This document shows positions 51,712 to 63,663 of a stretch of 64,000 nt of DNA, piece by piece. Source of the stretch: Comamonas testosteroni. GTDB lineage: Bacteria > Pseudomonadota > Gammaproteobacteria > Burkholderiales > Burkholderiaceae_C. The DNA is taken from positions 5,242,501-5,306,500 of the forward strand of contig NZ_CP129672.1 of the NCBI RefSeq assembly GCF_030505195.1, given 5' to 3'. Position numbers and translations under genes: made by a program. The number at the start of each line of letters is the position of its first letter. The first letter of the stretch is position 1. The notes under the pieces were generated by a model. That model searched no databases. It saw only the letters and a list, made by a program, of their open reading frames with translations, and was not told where the DNA came from.

Positions 51712-52212
51712 CTAGAAAATGCCCAAGGCCAGCCCCGTGGCCAGTGATTGCCCCAATTCTTCGCAGCGCTGCAAATCGGCGGCCTGTATCTGTTTGGGGG
51801 CGAGTATGGCCTCCGGTGTCTGGGCATGGGTGCAGACGATGAGCGGCTCTGCCACGGCCTTCAGACGCCAGCCGGTGGCAATGCGTTCCATCTGCCTAGC
51901 TGCGTTATGACCGTCACTGCCCGCACAGACCAGACTGGCATAGGGGCGGCCCTGTATCCGGTCGAGCACGCCGTAATAGCTTCGGTCGAAAAAATCCTTC
52001 ATCAGGCCGCTGATGGCGGCCAGATTCTCCGGAGTCGCAAACAGGTAACCCTGGGCTTGCAGCAGGTCTTGAGGGCCGGCATCAGTCGCGTGCAGCAAGC
52101 GGACCTGGACGGATGCTTCCTGGCGCGCACCAGCACTGGCTGCTTCGACCATCTGGAGTGTGCCGCCCGTCAGGGAGTGGTAGACGATCAACAGGGTTGG
52201 GCGTTGGGGCAT
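51712..52212 (-). CDS. flavodoxin-like NAD(P)H-dependent oxidoreductase
   Basis: A 166-residue flavodoxin-fold protein. The FMN-phosphate loop is TLLIVYHSLTGGTLQMVE, and GYLFATPENLAAISGLMKDFFDRSYYGVLD resembles the second FMN contact region of NAD(P)H:quinone reductases. The exact acceptor is unknown. The ATG at 52212 fits the family start better than one eight codons upstream (52236). It stands alone on the minus strand. Confidence 0.8.
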   Translation of the reverse strand: MPQRPTLLIVYHSLTGGTLQMVEAASAGARQEASVQVRLLHATDAGPQDLLQAQGYLFATPENLAAISGLMKDFFDRSYYGVLDRIQGRPYASLVCAGSDGHNAARQMERIATGWRLKAVAEPLIVCTHAQTPEAILAPKQIQAADLQRCEELGQSLATGLALGIF

Positions 52213-52635
52213 GGTTGCTTTGTTGCCGGTGGACAAACCACAGGCGCCTGCACGCGGGAATAACCGGGTAGGGCGCTGTGGTTTTGCGTAATTGTTGCTA
52301 AAAAGATACGGATTGTCGTGGTTTGTAATGCGGCCTGAATGGGACTAAGCTTCGACAAATATTGACATTTGTCAATTTTGCGACCCAAGGTTGCTCTTGA
52401 TTTTGCAGCGCTTTGTATTGGATATACAAGCTTATGCCTATGATTTGATCTAAATCTAGACGCAATCATGCCAAGCCTTTCAGGGTAATCACTTGGTGTG
52501 AATGTTCTTTGGATGTAGGTTTGCTCCTACAAACTATGTCGATCCTCATGTTGGCTCATGGTGCTGCAGCCTTTGCTGAAAGGCGCCTGTGCCGACTGGA
52601 GCCATCTCGCAACTCAGTAATCTTGTGTTTTTTGC
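52213..52635. other. ~420-base AT-richer intergenic region with overlapping palindromes
   Basis: No gene seen. It contains GACAAAT/ATTTGTC (52354-52373) and, overlapping it, ATTGACA-TT-TGTCAAT (52361-52376), two nested perfect inverted repeats. This region separates the flavodoxin-like gene from the GGDEF/EAL gene and is lower in GC than its surroundings. Confidence 0.6.
52354..52376. promoter_or_regulatory. overlapping palindromes, candidate operator
   Basis: GACAAAT-ATTGAC-ATTTGTC has perfect 7-base arms, and ATTGACA-TT-TGTCAAT adds a second register over the same bases. It includes a TTGACA hexamer. Such nested symmetry is typical of operators for dimeric regulators. Which gene it serves is not clear; the regions are 140 bases from the flavodoxin-like start and 260 bases from the GGDEF/EAL start. 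Confidence 0.45.
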
Positions 52636-55600
52636 ATGTCGCAATTCGCAACTCAGCCAGTGATGAAAGTGCGTAAACCCTGGTTGGCGCTGCTGGCATT
52701 GGGTTTTGGAGTTTCCTGTGGCGGTTTGGGGGGCTGGATGCTCCATCAGCGTCAGGAGTCGCGCATGCAACAGCGCTTGCAGCTCAGTGCCGATATGGCG
52801 ATACGAGCTCTGGAGCAACGCCTGGGTAGCTATGACCGTTTGCTCGTCAAGCTCGCCGAGCAGATGGGCGGCAATGCGGATGCGGGCCAGCAGGTGTTTG
52901 CCCAACATGCCCATGCGCTGCTCAGTCAGGATAGTCTGGTGGGGCTGCAGGCCCTGAGTCTGACCCGTGCAGTGGCTGCGGAACTGCACACCGATCTTGC
53001 GCGTGATTCACAGGCCTTCGAGGTTTCCTACGTCTGGCCGCTGATAGGCAACGAGGCACTGGCGGGAAGCAACGCGCGTCAGCCGGCGGCGGCATTTCAT
53101 TCCTTGATGCAGGCATGGAACTCTCGCCAGATGTCGATATCGGCTCCATTTCGCTTTCTGCAACTGCCCGATAGCCCCAAGGGCGTGGTGTTGCGGGCTC
53201 CGTTTTGGGCCGCAGCAGAGGAGGGGGGCGCCGCCGCTATCGGGGAATCTTCCGGAAAGCCGCTCGGAACGCTCAATGCACGGATCCGTCTGGGCGAATT
53301 TGCAAGGGGACTGGTTCCGGCCAACCTCTACCCTCAGGTAGCCTTCAAGCTGGTGGATCTCAGCCCAGCCGACCCATCGCCAAAGGCCGGTGGGGACCAC
53401 AAGAGACTGAGCACGCCGCTGTCGATGCTTGCCGGCGGTTCGGAGATTTTATTCACTGGCTCGTTGTGGGCGGAGGCGGAAACCCATCCTGAATTTGCCT
53501 TGATCAAGCCGCTGGAGCGGCAGATACAGGTGTATGACCGCATCTGGTCGCTGCAGTTCAAGCCCGCGCTCAGCACTCAGAGACGGCTTGAGCGGTATCT
53601 GCCCTGGCTGGTATTGGGCCTGGGCCTGCTGGCGGGGCTGCTGCTGGCTGCCTGGGTCTCGGGCTGGTGGCAAAGCCGCTGGAGCTGGAGCCGGCGTCTC
53701 AAGTTCAGTGCTCAGGCAAGGCAGGAGAGTGATGCGCGCTTTCATGCCATGTGCGAGCAGGCGGCCATGGGCGTGCTCGAGCTCGATATCGCCACGCGCA
53801 GCGTACTCAAGGTCAACCAGCATTTCTGTCGGTTGCTGGGCTATGAGGCCCAGGAAATTCACAGACGCAGCGTGCTCGAGCTGGTCATGCCAGAAGACCA
53901 GGCGCACTGTGCGCAACTGCTTGAAGGACTGGACTTGCAGCAGTTCCAGCACAACGCGGGCGAGTATTGCCTGCGTTCCAAGGATGGCGCGCCAGTCTGG
54001 GTTGAACTCAATGCGTTTCTGACCGGACGTCATGAATCCCGGCGTCTGCAGGTGCTGGTGCAGGACATCAGCGGGCGCAAGCGCCTCGAGCAGATGGAGC
54101 GGCTGGGTCATCAGCAGTTGCGCAATCTCATGCAAAGACTTCCGGTGGGTCTGGTCATGGAGGATCTGGATGGGCGCCTGGTCTACTGGAACGAAGAGTT
54201 TCTGCGTCTGGCAGGCCATGGGGGCAAGCCCAGCGTATCAACCCAGCAGTGGTGGGAGCGCATGTTTCCCGATGCCGCTGAGCGCGAGCGCGTCATCCAG
54301 CGCTGGGAAGTCGCCAGGGCTCAGGCTCGCCGGACGTTGCTGCTGAGCCAATCCGAGCGTGTCGACGGTGTGCAGGCTCAGTGGGACGAGCTCGCCACCG
54401 AGGCGTCGGCTTGCATGGTGTCTGCGCAGACATTGATGCTCAGGGGGATAGACGGTCTGCGACGTCCGGTTGCGGTTAGTGCAGTGTTGCAAGCCGAGGG
54501 GTGCTTGATGGTGCTGCAGGATCAGAGCCAGCGTATGGCGGCCGAGCAGGAGGTCCGCCGTCTGGCCTTCTATGACGCCTTGACTGGTCTGCCCAATCGG
54601 CGCCTGCTGGCTGATCGGCTGCAACAGGCTCTGGCCGTGGCGCAACGCAAGGCGCATTTTGGTGGTGTGGTGCTGCTGGATATCGATAACTTCAAAGCCT
54701 TCAACGAGACCTATGGTCTGGATCAGGGCGATTTGCTGCTGCAGTCGATGAGTCAGCGCATCCGTGGTCTGCTTCCTTCAGGGGCCACGATTGCTCGCCA
54801 GGGCGGCGATGATTTTGTACTGCTGATCGAGGACCTGGGCAGCGATTCCGTCGCGGCTGCCGCCAGGCTGGAGCAGCAGGCCGACCAGTGGCTGAGTCGA
54901 TTGCGTGAGCCCATAGAGATCGTCGGTATTCCGCGCTCCATCACCGTCAGCATGGGCCTGAGCCTGTTTGGCGAGGCAGAACTGACGGGTGAAGAGGTAC
55001 AGCGCCGCGCTGAAATGGCCATGTACCAGGCCAAGAGTCAGGGGCGCAATGTCAGTTGCTTCTTTGACCCACAACTGCAATCGGCGCTGCAGGAGCGCCG
55101 TACGCTTGAGCAGGACATGCGTGCCGGTCTGCAGGCCGGTGAGTTCGAGCTGTTCTATCAACCCCAGGTGGAGATGGGCAAGGTGATTGGCGCCGAAGGA
55201 CTGCTGCGCTGGAAGCATCCTGAAAAAGGCTTCGTCCCCCCTGCACATTTCATTCCGCTGGCCGAGGAAACCGGCGTCATCCTGCCCCTGGGCGACTGGG
55301 TGCTGCAGGCCGCCTGCCAGCAACTGGCGAAATGGGCCAAGCACCCCCGCTATGCGCAACTGGTGCTCTCGGTCAACGTCAGTCCCAAGCAGTTCCATCA
55401 AAGCGGATTTGTCGAGCAGGTGCTCAAGGCGCTTGCCGAGCATGGGGCCGATGCGCGTCGGCTCAAGCTGGAGCTGACCGAAGGCATGCTGGTCTCCGAC
55501 GTGGACGACACCATCGCCAAGATGATGCGTCTGAAGTCCTACGGCATCGGATTTTCGCTGGACGACTTTGGCACCGGCTACTCCTCGCTGTCCTATCTGA

Positions 55601-55905
55601 AACGGCTGCCGCTGGATCAGCTCAAGATCGATCGCAGCTTTGTGCGTGACGTGCTGACCGATCCCAATGACGCGGCCATTGCCCGCACCATTGTGGCTCT
55701 GGCCAAGAGCCTGAGTCTGCATGTGATCGCCGAAGGCGTGGAGACCCAGGCGCAGTGTCGTTTTCTCGAAGGCATACGCTGCTATGCGTGGCAAGGCTAT
55801 CTGATGAGTCCGCCCGTGCCGGTCAGCGAGTTCGAGAGTCTGGTCACCAATGGCAATGTGCCGGGATCTCCGATGCCAGCTCTCAGTCCGGTGTCCATGC
55901 GTTGA
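52636..55905 (+). CDS. membrane CHASE-PAS-PAS-GGDEF-EAL protein with altered motifs
   Basis: A 1089-residue cyclic-di-GMP-type protein. An N-terminal segment (LALLALGFGVSCGGLGGWML) and a second one near residue 330 (YLPWLVLGLGLLAGLLLAAWVSGWW) enclose a CHASE-like periplasmic sensor. Two PAS regions follow (FHAMCEQAAMGVLELDIATR; LMQRLPVGLVMEDLDGRLVYWNEEFLRL), then GGDEF and EAL domains. The cyclase motif reads GGDDF, with Asp where Glu normally is. The EAL motif reads EGL (IGAEGLLRW), while DDFGTGYSSL and KIDRSFV are normal. The cyclase may be weak or inactive. Confidence 0.9.
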   Translation: MSQFATQPVMKVRKPWLALLALGFGVSCGGLGGWMLHQRQESRMQQRLQLSADMAIRALEQRLGSYDRLLVKLAEQMGGNADAGQQVFAQHAHALLSQDSLVGLQALSLTRAVAAELHTDLARDSQAFEVSYVWPLIGNEALAGSNARQPAAAFHSLMQAWNSRQMSISAPFRFLQLPDSPKGVVLRAPFWAAAEEGGAAAIGESSGKPLGTLNARIRLGEFARGLVPANLYPQVAFKLVDLSPADPSPKAGGDHKRLSTPLSMLAGGSEILFTGSLWAEAETHPEFALIKPLERQIQVYDRIWSLQFKPALSTQRRLERYLPWLVLGLGLLAGLLLAAWVSGWWQSRWSWSRRLKFSAQARQESDARFHAMCEQAAMGVLELDIATRSVLKVNQHFCRLLGYEAQEIHRRSVLELVMPEDQAHCAQLLEGLDLQQFQHNAGEYCLRSKDGAPVWVELNAFLTGRHESRRLQVLVQDISGRKRLEQMERLGHQQLRNLMQRLPVGLVMEDLDGRLVYWNEEFLRLAGHGGKPSVSTQQWWERMFPDAAERERVIQRWEVARAQARRTLLLSQSERVDGVQAQWDELATEASACMVSAQTLMLRGIDGLRRPVAVSAVLQAEGCLMVLQDQSQRMAAEQEVRRLAFYDALTGLPNRRLLADRLQQALAVAQRKAHFGGVVLLDIDNFKAFNETYGLDQGDLLLQSMSQRIRGLLPSGATIARQGGDDFVLLIEDLGSDSVAAAARLEQQADQWLSRLREPIEIVGIPRSITVSMGLSLFGEAELTGEEVQRRAEMAMYQAKSQGRNVSCFFDPQLQSALQERRTLEQDMRAGLQAGEFELFYQPQVEMGKVIGAEGLLRWKHPEKGFVPPAHFIPLAEETGVILPLGDWVLQAACQQLAKWAKHPRYAQLVLSVNVSPKQFHQSGFVEQVLKALAEHGADARRLKLELTEGMLVSDVDDTIAKMMRLKSYGIGFSLDDFGTGYSSLSYLKRLPLDQLKIDRSFVRDVLTDPNDAAIARTIVALAKSLSLHVIAEGVETQAQCRFLEGIRCYAWQGYLMSPPVPVSEFESLVTNGNVPGSPMPALSPVSMR

Positions 55906-55956
55906 GGCAGTTCATGCTCTCTACAATGCCCGCATTTCGCTGTGTGAGAGATTGAA

Positions 55957-56286
55957 TTGCCTGAAATCAAGACCCTGCTGCTATTTGTCCTGACCGCCGT
56001 GGCGGAGATTGTGGGCTGCTACTTGCCCTGGCTCTGGCTCAAGCAAGGCGGCAGTGGCTGGCTGCTGCTGCCCGCTGCGGTCAGCCTGGCCTTGTTTGTC
56101 TGGCTGCTGACTTTGCATCCCTCGGCCTCTGGTCGTATCTACGCGGCCTACGGCGGCATCTACATCAGCGTGGCGCTTCTGTGGCTGTGGCTGGTGGATG
56201 GCATCAAACCCAGCGCCTGGGATATGGCTGGGGTGGCCGTCTGTCTGCTGGGGGCGGGCCTGATCGCTTTTCAGCCGCGCGCTTGA
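55957..56286 (+). CDS. ynfA: YnfA/UPF0060 family small membrane protein
   Basis: A 109-residue inner-membrane protein with four hydrophobic segments. It shows the family marks [32 protein letters not shown] and WLVDGIKP. The family is related to small multidrug resistance pumps, but the transport role in most members is not established. The start is TTG at 55957 (TTG-CCT-GAA). It is not part of an evident operon. Confidence 0.86.
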   Translation: MPEIKTLLLFVLTAVAEIVGCYLPWLWLKQGGSGWLLLPAAVSLALFVWLLTLHPSASGRIYAAYGGIYISVALLWLWLVDGIKPSAWDMAGVAVCLLGAGLIAFQPRA

Positions 56287-56537
56287 GGCGCTCGCTGCTC
56301 TCTTATCGGATCAGAATCACTCCAATCCCTTGCCAATCCAGCGCAGGCAGCTATGGTTTGCGTGTATGCAGCAATCTTGGCTGACGAGGGGGCAGGCCGC
56401 GTTATGATTCCCGTCTGTTGACGGTTGCGAGCAAGAACAGGGCTTTTTCAAGTTTTGCGTTTGTGCAACCGCTTTTGCCGTTTTTCTTTCCCAATCACAA
56501 GCCTTTGCTGGCCAGCCTCTAGACCGACACCGACACC

Positions 56538-59500
56538 GTGCGCCTGAATTCCATCAAGCTCTCCGGCTTCAAATCCTTTGCCGAGCCCACCAATTTCATT
56601 TTGCCGGGGCAGATGGTCGGCGTGGTGGGGCCCAACGGTTGCGGCAAGTCCAACATCATGGATGCGGTGCGTTGGGTGCTGGGGGAGAGCAAGGCCAGCG
56701 AGCTGCGTGGCGAGTCCATGCAGGATGTGATCTTCAACGGCACCACCCATCGCAAACCTTCCAGTCGCGCCAGCGTGGAGCTGACCTTCGACAACAGCGA
56801 TCACCGTGCGGGCGGTCAGTGGGGGCAGTTTGGCGAGATCGCCGTCAAGCGCGTGCTCACGCGCGAGGGCAACAGCAGCTACTTCATCAACAACCAGCCC
56901 GTGCGTCGTCGCGACGTTCAGGACGTGTTTCTGGGGACGGGGCTGGGGCCGCGTGCCTACGCCATCATCGGCCAGGGCACGATCAGCCGCATCATCGAGT
57001 CGCGCCCCGAAGAGCTGCGCCTGTTCCTCGAAGAAGCGGCCGGGGTTTCCAAGTACAAGGAGCGTCGTCGTGAGACGGAAAACCGCCTCTCGGCCACGAC
57101 CGAGAACCTCACCCGTGTGGAAGACATTCTGCGCGAGCTCAATGCCAATCTGGACAAGCTGGAAAAGCAGGCCGAAGTTGCGGCCAAGTACAACGGCCTG
57201 AACGCTCAGGTCACGCTCAAGCAGCACCAATTGTGGTTCATGAAGCGGGCTGATGCCGAGGCCGAGCAGGACCGCGTGCGCATCGAAGGCCTCAAAGTCG
57301 TCAACGAGCTTGAAGAGCGCATGGCCGATATCCGCAACAACGAGAGCGGACTCGAGACGCTGCGCCAGTCGCACTACGACGCCAGCGATCAGGTCAACCA
57401 GGCGCAGAGCAAGCTCTACGAAGCCACCGCCGAGGTCGGCAAGCTGGAGGCCGAAATCCGCTATGTGGTCGAAGGCCGCCAGCGCGTGCAACTGCGTCTG
57501 CAGCAACTGGCCGAGCAACTGCTGCTGTGGAGCAGCCGCAGCGAAGAGGCACAGGGCGAGATCGAGAACATCGAAGGCGCGGGCATGGATGCCGAAGAGC
57601 AGGCCGAGATGCTGGCTGCCCAGCTCGAGGAGCAAAGCACCCGCCTGCCTGATCTGGAGGATTCTCTGCACAAGGCGCAGAAAGCCGATGCAGACCAGCG
57701 CAACTCGGTGGTGCAGGTGCAGCAGCAGATTCAGGTGTTGGCCGCCGAGCAGCGCAGTCTCGATGAGCAGCGCCGCCAGTTTGAAACCCGTTATGAACGT
57801 TTGCGGGCCGACCGCAATGCACTGGAAACGCCGGACGAAGCGCGTCTGAACAATCTGCAGGTACAACTGGCCGAGGCGCAGGAGCTGGCCGAGATGGCCG
57901 ATGCTGTCCTCAATGAGTTGCAGGACAGCGTGCCGCAACTCGACGAGGACAGGCGCGCACGCCAGCAGGCCGTGAATGCCGAAAACAGTCGTCACGCCGA
58001 TCTGTCTGCGCGGCTGGATGCGCTCAAGGCCTTGCAGGAAAAGGTCAAGACCGATGGCAAGCTTCAGCCCTGGCTGGCCAAGCATGGGTTGGACGGCATG
58101 CAAGGTCTGTGGAGCCGCATCGCCATCGAGTCGGGCTGGGAAAATGCGCTGGAAGCCGCACTGCGCGAACGTCTGGGTGCGCTGGAAGTGGGGCGCCTCG
58201 ACATGGTGCGCGGTTTTCTGGGCTCGGGGGGGCTGGACGCTCCGCCGGCCCGGCTGGCCTTCTTTAGCCAGGCTCAGGCAGCCGGTGCTCCGTCAGCTGC
58301 GCGCTTTGCGCGTCTCAGTGATCTGCTCAAGATCAATGACGCCGGCCTGTGCGCCGTGCTGGTGGACTGGCTGACGGGCTGCTATAGCGCGCCCACGCTC
58401 GACGAGGCCCTGGCCAAGCGTGCCGATCTGCAGGCCGGCGAGACCATTTATGTGCCCACTGGTCATGCGGTGACCGCGCACAGCGTGACCTTTTATGCGC
58501 AGGACTCCGAGCAATCGGGGCTGCTGGCGCGGGCGCAGGAAATCGAGCACCTGGAAAAGGAAGTCCGCGCCCAGGCGCTGATTGCCGATGAATCGCGTTC
58601 GGCTCTGGTGCGCGCCGAAAGCGCTTATGCAGATGCCTCGCAGCGTCTGGTGTCCGTACGTCGCGAAGCGAGCGAGTCGCAAAGCCGTGCCCATGAGCTG
58701 CAGGTCGAGACCTTGCGCCTGTCTCAACTGGCCGAGCAGGCGCGGGCACGCAACGCGCAAATTGCGGCGGATTTGTCCGAAGTCGAAACCCAACTCTCCG
58801 ATATCGAAGAGCGCAAGGTCGCCGCCGAGGCCCGCTTTGAAGAGCTGGATATGCAGCTGGCCGACAGTCAGGAGCGCCATGCCCAGCTGGGCGATCGCGT
58901 GCTGGAGGCCGAGCGCCGCCTGAACGAATCGCGCGAGCAGTTGCGCAGCCTGGAGCGTCAGGCCCAGGAGGCGACCTTCTCGCAGCGCACGCTGCACGCG
59001 CGTCGCGCCGAGCTGTCGCGTACCATCGAAACCGCCAGCCAGCAGGCCAAGTCCCTGGCCGAGGAGCAGCAACGCGCTCAGGACGAACTGGCAAGGCTGT
59101 CTGACGCCGCGGCGCAGGGCGGTCTGCAGGATGCACTGGATCTGAAGATGCAGCGCGAAAAAGAGGTTGCCGAGCGCCGCAGCGAATATGAGGATCTGAC
59201 CAACAAGCTGCGTGCCAGCGACGAGCGCCGCCAGAGCCTGGAAAAGGCACTGGATCCGCTGCGTCAGCGCATCACAGAATTCCAGCTCAAGGAACAGGCC
59301 GCGCGTCTGGGTCTGGAGCAGTACAGCAATCTGCTGACCGAAGCCGAGGCTGATCTGGCTGCTGTGGCTCAGTCGATTGCCGAAGGCAATGTGCGCATGC
59401 ACGGCCTGCAAGGTGAAATCGACCGCCTGCACCGAGAAATTCAGGCCCTGGGGGCCGTGAATCTCGCCGCACTGGATGAGTTGACCCTGGCGCGTGAGCG

Positions 59501-60065
59501 CAAGACCTTCCTCGATGCGCAGATGGACGATCTGACCAAGGCCATGAACACTTTGGAAGAAGCCATTCGCAAGATCGATGCCGAGACGCGGGATTTGCTG
59601 ACCGGCACCTTCGACATCGTCAATCGCCATTTTGGCCGCATGTTTCCCGAGCTTTTCGGTGGCGGTCAGGCCAAGCTGGTGATCACCGGCGACGAAATTC
59701 TCGATGCCGGGGTACAGGTGATTGCCCAGCCGCCCGGCAAGAAGAACCAGACCATTCACCTGCTCTCGGGCGGCGAGAAGGCGCTGACCGCGATTGCGCT
59801 GGTGTTTGCCATCTTCCAGCTCAACCCAGCGCCATTTTGTCTGCTGGACGAGGTGGATGCGCCGCTGGACGACGCCAATACCGAACGTTATGCCAAGCTG
59901 GTTTACAGCATGAGCAAGGGAACCCAGTTCCTGTTCATCAGTCACAACAAGATTGCCATGGAGATGGCCGAACAGCTGATTGGTGTGACCATGCAGGAAC
60001 AGGGCGTTTCACGAATTGTTGCGGTGGACATGGAGTCCGCCCTCTCCATGGCTGAGCTATCCTGA
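56538..60065 (+). CDS. smc: chromosome segregation ATPase SMC
   Basis: A 1175-residue SMC protein. The N-terminal head has Walker A GPNGCGKSN (residues 31-39) and QGTISRI; long coiled coils surround a hinge at about residues 500-680 (LDGMQGLWSRIAIESGWENALEAALRERLGALEVG and CSTPTLDEALA-like YSAPTLDEAL). The C-terminal head has the LSGGEKALTAIAL signature and the LLDEVDAPLDDAN Walker B. It starts at a GTG (56538). In known bacteria it organises and resolves replicated chromosomes. It is followed by zipA after 36 bases. Confidence 0.94.
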   Translation: MRLNSIKLSGFKSFAEPTNFILPGQMVGVVGPNGCGKSNIMDAVRWVLGESKASELRGESMQDVIFNGTTHRKPSSRASVELTFDNSDHRAGGQWGQFGEIAVKRVLTREGNSSYFINNQPVRRRDVQDVFLGTGLGPRAYAIIGQGTISRIIESRPEELRLFLEEAAGVSKYKERRRETENRLSATTENLTRVEDILRELNANLDKLEKQAEVAAKYNGLNAQVTLKQHQLWFMKRADAEAEQDRVRIEGLKVVNELEERMADIRNNESGLETLRQSHYDASDQVNQAQSKLYEATAEVGKLEAEIRYVVEGRQRVQLRLQQLAEQLLLWSSRSEEAQGEIENIEGAGMDAEEQAEMLAAQLEEQSTRLPDLEDSLHKAQKADADQRNSVVQVQQQIQVLAAEQRSLDEQRRQFETRYERLRADRNALETPDEARLNNLQVQLAEAQELAEMADAVLNELQDSVPQLDEDRRARQQAVNAENSRHADLSARLDALKALQEKVKTDGKLQPWLAKHGLDGMQGLWSRIAIESGWENALEAALRERLGALEVGRLDMVRGFLGSGGLDAPPARLAFFSQAQAAGAPSAARFARLSDLLKINDAGLCAVLVDWLTGCYSAPTLDEALAKRADLQAGETIYVPTGHAVTAHSVTFYAQDSEQSGLLARAQEIEHLEKEVRAQALIADESRSALVRAESAYADASQRLVSVRREASESQSRAHELQVETLRLSQLAEQARARNAQIAADLSEVETQLSDIEERKVAAEARFEELDMQLADSQERHAQLGDRVLEAERRLNESREQLRSLERQAQEATFSQRTLHARRAELSRTIETASQQAKSLAEEQQRAQDELARLSDAAAQGGLQDALDLKMQREKEVAERRSEYEDLTNKLRASDERRQSLEKALDPLRQRITEFQLKEQAARLGLEQYSNLLTEAEADLAAVAQSIAEGNVRMHGLQGEIDRLHREIQALGAVNLAALDELTLARERKTFLDAQMDDLTKAMNTLEEAIRKIDAETRDLLTGTFDIVNRHFGRMFPELFGGGQAKLVITGDEILDAGVQVIAQPPGKKNQTIHLLSGGEKALTAIALVFAIFQLNPAPFCLLDEVDAPLDDANTERYAKLVYSMSKGTQFLFISHNKIAMEMAEQLIGVTMQEQGVSRIVAVDMESALSMAELS

Positions 60066-60101
60066 GCCCGGTCATCCCCTATTGAAGAACCGTTTTCTCA
60101 C

Positions 60102-61442
60102 ATGAGTAACTTGCAAATCAGTCTGGCCGTCCTGGGAGTGGTGCTGTTGGCGCTGATCGTTGCCTACAACTCCTGGACTGCGCGCCGCAATGCGCCCAGG
60201 CGGGCCGAGCCTGAGGAAGAAAGCACAGATCCTCAGCGCCTCGAGCCCGGAATGAACACCGTCGGTCATGGTGCGGACCTGACCAAATACCAGCATGAGC
60301 CCGTGCTGGGGGATTTCGGCAAGGCCATTCCCGGCACCGAGCCCCTGCAGTTGCCCGAGTCCGCAGGTCGCTTTGCCGAAGCCGATGCCGAGCTGGCCCG
60401 TCTGGTAGCGCGCGAAGCCCATGAGGAAGCGCAGCGCCAGGAAGCCCTGGCGGCCGCCCAGCACAAAGCCGAGGCGACCGAGGCTGTGCAAGAGGTGACC
60501 GCTCAGCGCACGGATGCAGGCATTGCTGCCGTGACTGAGCAGGCTACGCAAGCAGTGGAGCCCGTGCTGACGGATGCTCCTTTGGCAGCGTCGATTCCTC
60601 CCGCCCCGTCCGTGGAGCGTCGCGGTCATCTGGATGCGTTGATCGATGCGATTGCTCCGATTACCGTGGCCCAGATTGTTCCTGGTGAAGTGGCCTTGCA
60701 GGCCCAGCCCAGCACCCGCCGTGCCGGCAACAAGCCCTTTGCCATTGAAGGCATGAACCAGGACAGCAAGCTGTGGGAGCCGTTGCAGACCGGCCAGCGC
60801 TATCTGGGCTTTCAGGCCGGTGTCCAGCTGGCCAACCGTACCGGTGCACTCAACGAGATAGAGTTTTCGGAATTCGTCACCAAGGTGCAGCGCTTTGCCG
60901 ATGCGCTGGGAGCCATGGCCGACGTGCCCAATATGCTCAATGAGGTCTCGCGGGCACGCGAGCTCGATCAGTTCGCCAGCGAGCATGATGCGCAGCTGAG
61001 TTTTATGCTGCGTGCGCGTCAGGCATCCTGGAGTGCTGGTTATGTCCAGCAAAATGCCCAGCGCCTGGGCTTTGTCATCACGCCCATGCCGGGCCGCATG
61101 GTGCTTGCCTCGCCCATCCAGGGCCTGCCGCCGGTGCTGGTGCTGAACTACGATCCCCAGGCCGCCATGGGCGATGATCTGGATCAGTCAGTCGTGCGCG
61201 AATTCCTGCTCAGCCTGGATGTAGCCCAGGTGCCGCGTGGACAGCAGCCGTTTGCGCACCTGCGTCAGGTGGCGGAGCAACTGTGCCAGACCATGGATGG
61301 TGTGCTCTGCGACCAGAACGGCTATCTGCTGCCGGTCTCGGCGCTGGACCCGATTCAGCACGATCTGGAGCTGCTCTACGACAAGCTGGACAGCGCGGAG
61401 CTGTCGGCCGGCTCACTTCTCGCCAGAAGGCTTTTCAGCTAA
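60102..61442 (+). CDS. zipA: cell division protein ZipA-like FtsZ-binding protein
   Basis: A 446-residue protein with an N-terminal membrane anchor (MSNLQISLAVLGVVLLALIVAYNSW), a long Ala/Glu/Pro-rich middle that is probably disordered, and a C-terminal ZipA-like domain (SEFVTKVQRFADALGAMADVPNML; LSFMLRARQASWSAGYVQQNAQRLGFVITPMPGRMVLAS). Known ZipA anchors FtsZ to the membrane. The order smc-zipA-ligA supports the call. A terminator lies ten bases behind it. Confidence 0.85.
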   Translation: MSNLQISLAVLGVVLLALIVAYNSWTARRNAPRRAEPEEESTDPQRLEPGMNTVGHGADLTKYQHEPVLGDFGKAIPGTEPLQLPESAGRFAEADAELARLVAREAHEEAQRQEALAAAQHKAEATEAVQEVTAQRTDAGIAAVTEQATQAVEPVLTDAPLAASIPPAPSVERRGHLDALIDAIAPITVAQIVPGEVALQAQPSTRRAGNKPFAIEGMNQDSKLWEPLQTGQRYLGFQAGVQLANRTGALNEIEFSEFVTKVQRFADALGAMADVPNMLNEVSRARELDQFASEHDAQLSFMLRARQASWSAGYVQQNAQRLGFVITPMPGRMVLASPIQGLPPVLVLNYDPQAAMGDDLDQSVVREFLLSLDVAQVPRGQQPFAHLRQVAEQLCQTMDGVLCDQNGYLLPVSALDPIQHDLELLYDKLDSAELSAGSLLARRLFS

Positions 61443-61451
61443 AACAAACAG

Positions 61452-61474
61452 GGCCAACAATGTTGGCCTTTTTT
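61452..61474 (+). terminator. intrinsic terminator between zipA and ligA
   Basis: GGCCAAC (61452-61458) pairs with GTTGGCC (61462-61468) around AAT, followed by six T residues. It ends 32 bases before the ligA start, so ligA is probably partly uncoupled from smc-zipA despite their constant neighbourhood. Confidence 0.85.
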
Positions 61475-61488
61475 ATCTCAGACCTTGA

Positions 61489-63633
<2,145 letters not shown>

Positions 63634-63663
63634 GTCGACTGTAGAAGCAGCAAGGAGGGCCAC

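Noticed and set aside
56448..59945. Two long minus-strand frames opposite smc
   Set aside because: Antisense shadows of the coiled-coil gene; the translations show no family features.
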